Assembly (NCBI GenBank): GCA_012838345.1
Contig: DUPK01000006.1
Span: 34,601 to 98,600, forward strand
DNA length: 64,000 bases
From: Clostridiales bacterium
GTDB taxonomy: Bacteria > Bacillota > Clostridia > Oscillospirales > Oscillospiraceae
Direction: 5' to 3'
The notes below the pieces were generated by a model. It saw nothing but the letters and a program-made list of their open reading frames with translations. It did not search any database and was not told the origin of the DNA. The translations under genes were made by a program, and so were the position numbers. Shown here piece after piece: positions 60,418-64,000 of the stretch (positions within the stretch are counted from its first letter, which is position 1; the number at the start of each line of letters is the position of its first letter).

Positions 60418-60864
60418 CTAACCTGCGAGGACCTCCACTTTACGCAGGCCCTCAAGTCCTCGAAGCCGCTGCATAAGCTCCTCGGGGGTGCCGTTCATAC
60501 CGGAAATCTCGGCGGAAATGGTAACGGCCGCACAGCCGCTGATAGGAATACTTTGGTTAATCATCAGTATATTGGCGCCAGAACTGGCAAAAATAGAAAG
60601 TACGGAGGATAAAACCCCCGGCTTGTTGCGGAGGGTCATGTTGAAAGTCATTATCCTCCCGCTCTTCAAATCAACAAAGGGCGTTATCTTGTCTTTGTAC
60701 TTATAAAAAGCGCTGCGGCTGATGCCGACGGCTGCCACAGCCTCGGCAACGGTCTTGGCATCTCCCGTTTCAAGCAGTTCCTTGGCCTTAGAGACTTTCA
60801 GAAAAACCTCAGGCAGGGTGTCCGCGGCAACGAGATAATAGCTGGGCTTTGAACCGGTCAGCAT
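60418..60864 (-). CDS. ACT-domain regulatory protein (PheB/UPF0735 family)
   Basis: 148 residues from the ATG at 60864 (AGGAGG eight bases upstream). A short helical N-terminus with a helix-turn-helix-like stretch (KTVAEAVAAVGISRSAFYKYKDKITPF) precedes an ACT domain (about 75-148: MTFNMTLRNKPGVLSSVLSIFASSGANILMINQSI). Such genes commonly precede hom in Firmicutes. A role in sensing an amino acid and controlling this operon is inferred. Confidence 0.88.
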   Translation of the reverse strand: MLTGSKPSYYLVAADTLPEVFLKVSKAKELLETGDAKTVAEAVAAVGISRSAFYKYKDKITPFVDLKSGRIMTFNMTLRNKPGVLSSVLSIFASSGANILMINQSIPISGCAAVTISAEISGMNGTPEELMQRLRGLEGLRKVEVLAG

Positions 60865-60905
60865 TGTGTGTCCTCCTGTCACAGCCATTTGTCTTTGTGT
60901 AGTGA

Positions 60906-60934
60906 ATACTACCATAGTTTAGCGTCTGATGCAA
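60906..60934 (-). promoter_or_regulatory. Probable promoter of the ACT-hom-lysC operon
   Basis: Minus strand TTGCAT (60929-60934), 17-base spacer, TAGTAT (60906-60911). Matches are moderate. Confidence 0.4.
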
Positions 60935-61007
60935 GAGGCAATTTTGTCAATTATATGAAGGGGCGCGGGGTGCAATCTGGTATATTTCACAAAAAGGAGG
61001 TCCGCGG

Positions 61008-62078
61008 GTGACTGAGAGCAAATACTTAAGGTTTATGGTGCGCCTCGGAAGCGTTCTGCTGGCGGTTATATCCGCGTGGCTTCTTTTTGCTTATGCCCTT
61101 CCCTGGCTTTTGCCCTTTATATTCGCCATGCTGACGGCAAGGCTGCTTGAGCCGATATTGCTATATCTGAAAAGGAGGTTCAGGTTCCGGCGCGGCTTCA
61201 GCGCGGCTATATGCACAATACTCGTGGTCAGCTGTGTCATAACGGCCGTTGCCCTCGTCGCCGGCGGCGCGATTGCAAAGCTAATCGAGCTTGCCAGGGA
61301 ACTGCCCTCCTACTTTTCAAATCTGCCCAATCTGGCAGACAGCCTTCAAAACAGGCTACAAAACCTTATTATGTCCTCCTCGCCCGAAATGAGGGGCCTG
61401 GTCGAAGGGGCCCTCGGCGGCATTATGCGGCAGGCAAACGAGCTGCCCGGGCTAATATCCTCCAGGATGATAAACTTTTTAACCTCCTGCGCTAGCTGCA
61501 TGCCAAAGGTCATCATGTTTGTCGTGACCTATGCCGTCGGCACCTTCTTCATAAGCGCAAGCTACGAGTCGGTGATGAAGTTTATTGTCAGGCAGTTTCC
61601 GGAACACCTGCAGGGGAAAATACGGGGCATGAAATCCGACGTGTTCGGAACCCTGGGAAAATGGGCGCGGGCCGAGCTTATACTCATGGCCGTGACCTTT
61701 GCCGAGCTCCTCGGCGCCTTCATGCTGCTTCGCATAAAATCGCCGCTTCCCGCGGCGCTGCTCGTGGCAGTTATCGACGCCCTGCCCGTTTTCGGCACGG
61801 GGCTGGTGCTTCTGCCCTGGGCCGTTTTGCTCTTTATCGGCGGAAACTTCGCTCGCGGCGCCCTCATAGCGGTCATATGGGGCGTTATTACACTGGTCAG
61901 AAGCTTTCTGGAACCCAAATTACTGGGCGACAATGTGGGGATGCACCCGGCGGCCACTCTCCTTGCAATTTACGCAGGCTACTGTGTGGCGGGGGTGAAG
62001 GGCATGATATTTTTCCCCTTCATTCTGATTATTTTGAAGCAGTTTAACGACAAGGGCTATTTAAAGCTCTGGAAGTAA
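61008..62078 (+). CDS. ytvI: Sporulation permease YtvI / AI-2E family membrane protein
   Basis: 356 residues from a GTG with AAAGGAGG seven bases upstream. About seven to eight membrane helices; ALPWLLPFIFAMLTARLLEPILLYLKRRFRFRRGFSAAICTILVV opens the AI-2E/PerM fold, and LVLLPWAVLLFIGGNFARGALIAVIWGVITLVRSFLEPKLLGDNVGMHPAATLLAIYAGY closes it. The YtvI subgroup is sporulation-associated in Bacillus. The transported substrate is not known. A GC-rich repeat (62098-62125) follows without a T run. Confidence 0.85.
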   Translation: MTESKYLRFMVRLGSVLLAVISAWLLFAYALPWLLPFIFAMLTARLLEPILLYLKRRFRFRRGFSAAICTILVVSCVITAVALVAGGAIAKLIELARELPSYFSNLPNLADSLQNRLQNLIMSSSPEMRGLVEGALGGIMRQANELPGLISSRMINFLTSCASCMPKVIMFVVTYAVGTFFISASYESVMKFIVRQFPEHLQGKIRGMKSDVFGTLGKWARAELILMAVTFAELLGAFMLLRIKSPLPAALLVAVIDALPVFGTGLVLLPWAVLLFIGGNFARGALIAVIWGVITLVRSFLEPKLLGDNVGMHPAATLLAIYAGYCVAGVKGMIFFPFILIILKQFNDKGYLKLWK

Positions 62079-62210
62079 CAATAAAAGACAGGTCCTGCCG
62101 CAAAAACCGCCCGGGGCTTTTGCGGCCATTTCGCCTTTCCATCCCAGGTCCGCGAAAGACTTACGGAGATATTATACCTTTTGTGCACTAGTTTAAAGGT
62201 ATTTTTCGAT

Positions 62211-62246
62211 TAAAACGCGCCCCTGTGCCTAGGGCAAAGGGGCGCG
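62211..62246 (-). terminator. Terminator of the penicillin-binding protein gene
   Basis: CGCGCCCCT (62216-62224) pairs with AGGGGCGCG (62238-62246), with inner TGCC/GGCA pairing; the minus strand exits into TTTTA. Confidence 0.8.
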
Positions 62247-62262
62247 GCTTAATTTTCAGGGT

Positions 62263-64000
62263 TTAGCCTGAATAGAACCAGAGCCTTGAGTTCTCGGGGT
62301 CCTCGTTCCTGGGCGGCGGGCTCGGCTCAGGCGTCTGCGTCGGTCTAGGAGAGGGCGTATGGGTGGGACTGGGAGTCGGAGAAGGAGAGGGGCTCGTATG
62401 CGGCGGGGTCGGTGTAGTGCCTCCGCCGGGTACCGTTATCGGATTTACCCAGGAGCCGTCGTAGGGCTTGCCGGTATAGGGGTCGATAAGCTCTCCAGTC
62501 TCGGGATGGATAAGCGCGCCTGTTTTCTTATCCACTTCCCAGCCGCTGTACTGGTCGTAGACCTTGCCGGTCTTGCGGTCGTAGAGCATGCCCGTAGGCA
62601 TAACGAGATAGCCCGTCTTCCTGTCAACCCGCCAGCCCGTGGCGGGGTCGATTACATGGAAATTGCATCCCTTCATCTCGGACAGTATATAGGGAACCAG
62701 GACATCGTCCTCATCCTTGTAAGGCGGCGTGAGGATACTCTTCTGCGTCTTGGACAGGTCCAGCACGCTCTTTCTAATATGGGTATCCTGCGGGCAATTG
62801 TGGGAAATAAGCCCCAGAGATTCCGAGCAGACATCAATCATTACGTGGACGTTGCACTGCTCGGTGGGAGCGCTGGAGGGCTGCAGATAGAGGGTCATCG
62901 TATGGTTGCCCCTGATGTCATGCGCGCATGCCTCGGTAGCCAGAAGGCCGGTGTCTATGCACACGGTGTACAGCTTCATGCCCTCGGGCCTTGAAAACTG
63001 CTTATATTCGAGGTCTTCGTGTATCTTCTGCATCACCATCTTCCAGAGTGAGGCGGAGGGGTTGCTCGGACCCATGTATTCTGGGTTGTCGTAGCCGGAC
63101 CAGACCGCGGCGACGTAATAGGGGGTGTAGCCGACAAACCAGCGATCCGTCCAGTTGCCCGCGGCTCCCGTTTTGCCCGCGGTGGGCATGTCGGGGAGCT
63201 TTGCGAGTATGCCGGAGCCCGCGTTCACAACGTTTGTCAAAAGGTCGGTCATGTAATAGGCGGTCAGCTCGCTTATCGCTACATGGCTCTCAAGCGGGTT
63301 TTCAAGAATGAGCTTGCCCTCGGAATCGGTGACATGGGTATATGTTCTGCCCCTTGTGTAAATACCGTTATTGACAAAGGGGGTGTATGCCGAGGCCATC
63401 TCGACGACCGAGGCGCCGTATGAGAGCTGGCCGAGGGCCATCGGAGCGTAATCCCTGTCCGAGAAGCCCTGCTCGTCGGTTTCGCCCACCATGCTTGTTA
63501 TGCCGAAGCGGTCTCTGACGAAATCAAAGGCTGTGCTCGGGCCTATCATGTCAATTATCTGGGCCGCAATGGTGTTGAGAGAGCGCTGGACGGCATAGCG
63601 CACCGTCACAAGCCCGTTGTTGTTAAAGTCGTCGTTGTAGGGGTACCAGCTTGTTCCCTTAAGCTTCACATCGGCCGAGTCGTTAAAGGTGGTATAGGGC
63701 ATTATTTTGCCCAGTTCTATGCCTGCGGAGTAGACCGCGAGTGGCTTAAAGGTCGAGCCGGGGGGCCGGAGCATCATGGTCGCGCGGTTATACAGGCGGT
63801 TTCCGACCTTCTCGCCAATGCCGCCGGCAAGGCCCACAATGTCGCCGGTAAAGGGGTCCACCACGACTATCGTGGACTGAAGCTCCTGCGTGCTGCTACG
63901 TACATAGCCGGCGGGGAGGTTTTCAATGTCGCCGTAGACATTGTCTATTGCGGCCTGAACGTCCGGGTCAATGGTCGCATAGACTCTATATCCTGCAGAA
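62263..64000 (-). CDS. Class A penicillin-binding protein, transpeptidase part (5' end outside window)
   Basis: The frame is open to the right edge, so the N-terminus (membrane anchor and glycosyltransferase domain) is cut off; 578 residues are visible. The transpeptidase motifs are present: active-site Ser in PPGSTFKPLAVY, SLN in VQRSLNTIAAQ and KTG in TAGKTGAAGNWTDRWFVGYTPYYVAAVWSGYD. After the catalytic domain comes a segment with repeated DRKTG/DKKTG units (about residues 435-520) and a Pro/Ser/Thr tail (about 530-570) ending ENSRLWFYSG. It cross-links peptidoglycan at the outer face of the membrane. The repeat and tail resemble wall-associated extensions of PBP1A in Clostridia. Confidence 0.93.
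   Translation of the reverse strand, partial: SAGYRVYATIDPDVQAAIDNVYGDIENLPAGYVRSSTQELQSTIVVVDPFTGDIVGLAGGIGEKVGNRLYNRATMMLRPPGSTFKPLAVYSAGIELGKIMPYTTFNDSADVKLKGTSWYPYNDDFNNNGLVTVRYAVQRSLNTIAAQIIDMIGPSTAFDFVRDRFGITSMVGETDEQGFSDRDYAPMALGQLSYGASVVEMASAYTPFVNNGIYTRGRTYTHVTDSEGKLILENPLESHVAISELTAYYMTDLLTNVVNAGSGILAKLPDMPTAGKTGAAGNWTDRWFVGYTPYYVAAVWSGYDNPEYMGPSNPSASLWKMVMQKIHEDLEYKQFSRPEGMKLYTVCIDTGLLATEACAHDIRGNHTMTLYLQPSSAPTEQCNVHVMIDVCSESLGLISHNCPQDTHIRKSVLDLSKTQKSILTPPYKDEDDVLVPYILSEMKGCNFHVIDPATGWRVDRKTGYLVMPTGMLYDRKTGKVYDQYSGWEVDKKTGALIHPETGELIDPYTGKPYDGSWVNPITVPGGGTTPTPPHTSPSPSPTPSPTHTPSPRPTQTPEPSPPPRNEDPENSRLWFYSG

Overview
The window looks like chromosome from a spore-forming member of the Clostridia, probably in or near the Oscillospirales. 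That placement is an inference. The support is: sporulation genes (yabP, yabQ, a SpoIIQ-type M23 protein, a YtvI-type permease); divIC and yabR in Gram-positive order; a tryptophan T-box; consensus sigma-A promoters with GGAGG ribosome sites; and mixed Clostridial gene content. No rRNA, tRNA, CRISPR array, phage or insertion sequence was recognised. Both edge genes are cut: a LytTR regulator on the left and a class A penicillin-binding protein on the right.

Layout. 1-5.3 kb: LytTR regulator and AgrC-type kinase, a G5/M23 cell-wall protein on the minus strand, then yabP-yabQ-divIC-yabR. 5.3-9 kb: a candidate small RNA on the minus strand, a lone fumarate hydratase alpha subunit, and a polar amino-acid ABC transporter with two matching operator-like sites around its promoter. 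9.3-17.5 kb, minus strand: a Suv3-like RNA helicase, a SpoIIQ-like protein, and a lower-glycolysis operon (trmL-pgk-tpiA-gpmI-eno, without gapA). 17.6-23.1 kb: glycosyltransferase, amidase, cupin, and a tryptophan transporter (trpXYZ type) behind a Trp T-box. 23.2-30 kb: a B12/radical-SAM protein with a DUF3786 protein and a small QueG-like ferredoxin protein, an OmpR-type two-component system, a DUF4342 protein and a peptide deformylase. 30.1-38.8 kb: a GntR regulator divergent from an FAD oxidoreductase plus peptide-type ABC transporter operon, with shared TTGCAAGAT sites. 38.9-43.8 kb: thiamine pyrophosphokinase with a 200-nt leader, a hidden 44-residue Asn/Gln-rich gene, a cold-shock protein with a terminator-like leader, glyoxalase, HAD phosphatase, an ECF S-component and MscS. 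43.9-50.3 kb: serC-serA, mtaB, cysteine desulfurase, MATE pump. 50.5-57.8 kb: hisZGDCBHAFIE. 57.9-62.1 kb: an ACT protein, hom, lysC and YtvI. 62.2 kb to the end: the penicillin-binding protein.

How it works together. Most of the window is core metabolism: glycolysis and the biosynthesis of serine, histidine and the aspartate family. Import systems for amino acids, tryptophan and peptides sit among these genes. The best unexplained signals are regulatory or very small: a promoter-hairpins-terminator unit at 5.3-5.47 kb; paired TTAGC-N10-GCTAA sites at 6.4-6.57 kb; a promoter that appears to overlap a terminator at 11.93 kb; an in-frame upstream start with tandem Trp codons at 20.28 kb; the thiN and csp leaders; and the 44-codon gene at 40.1-40.24 kb.
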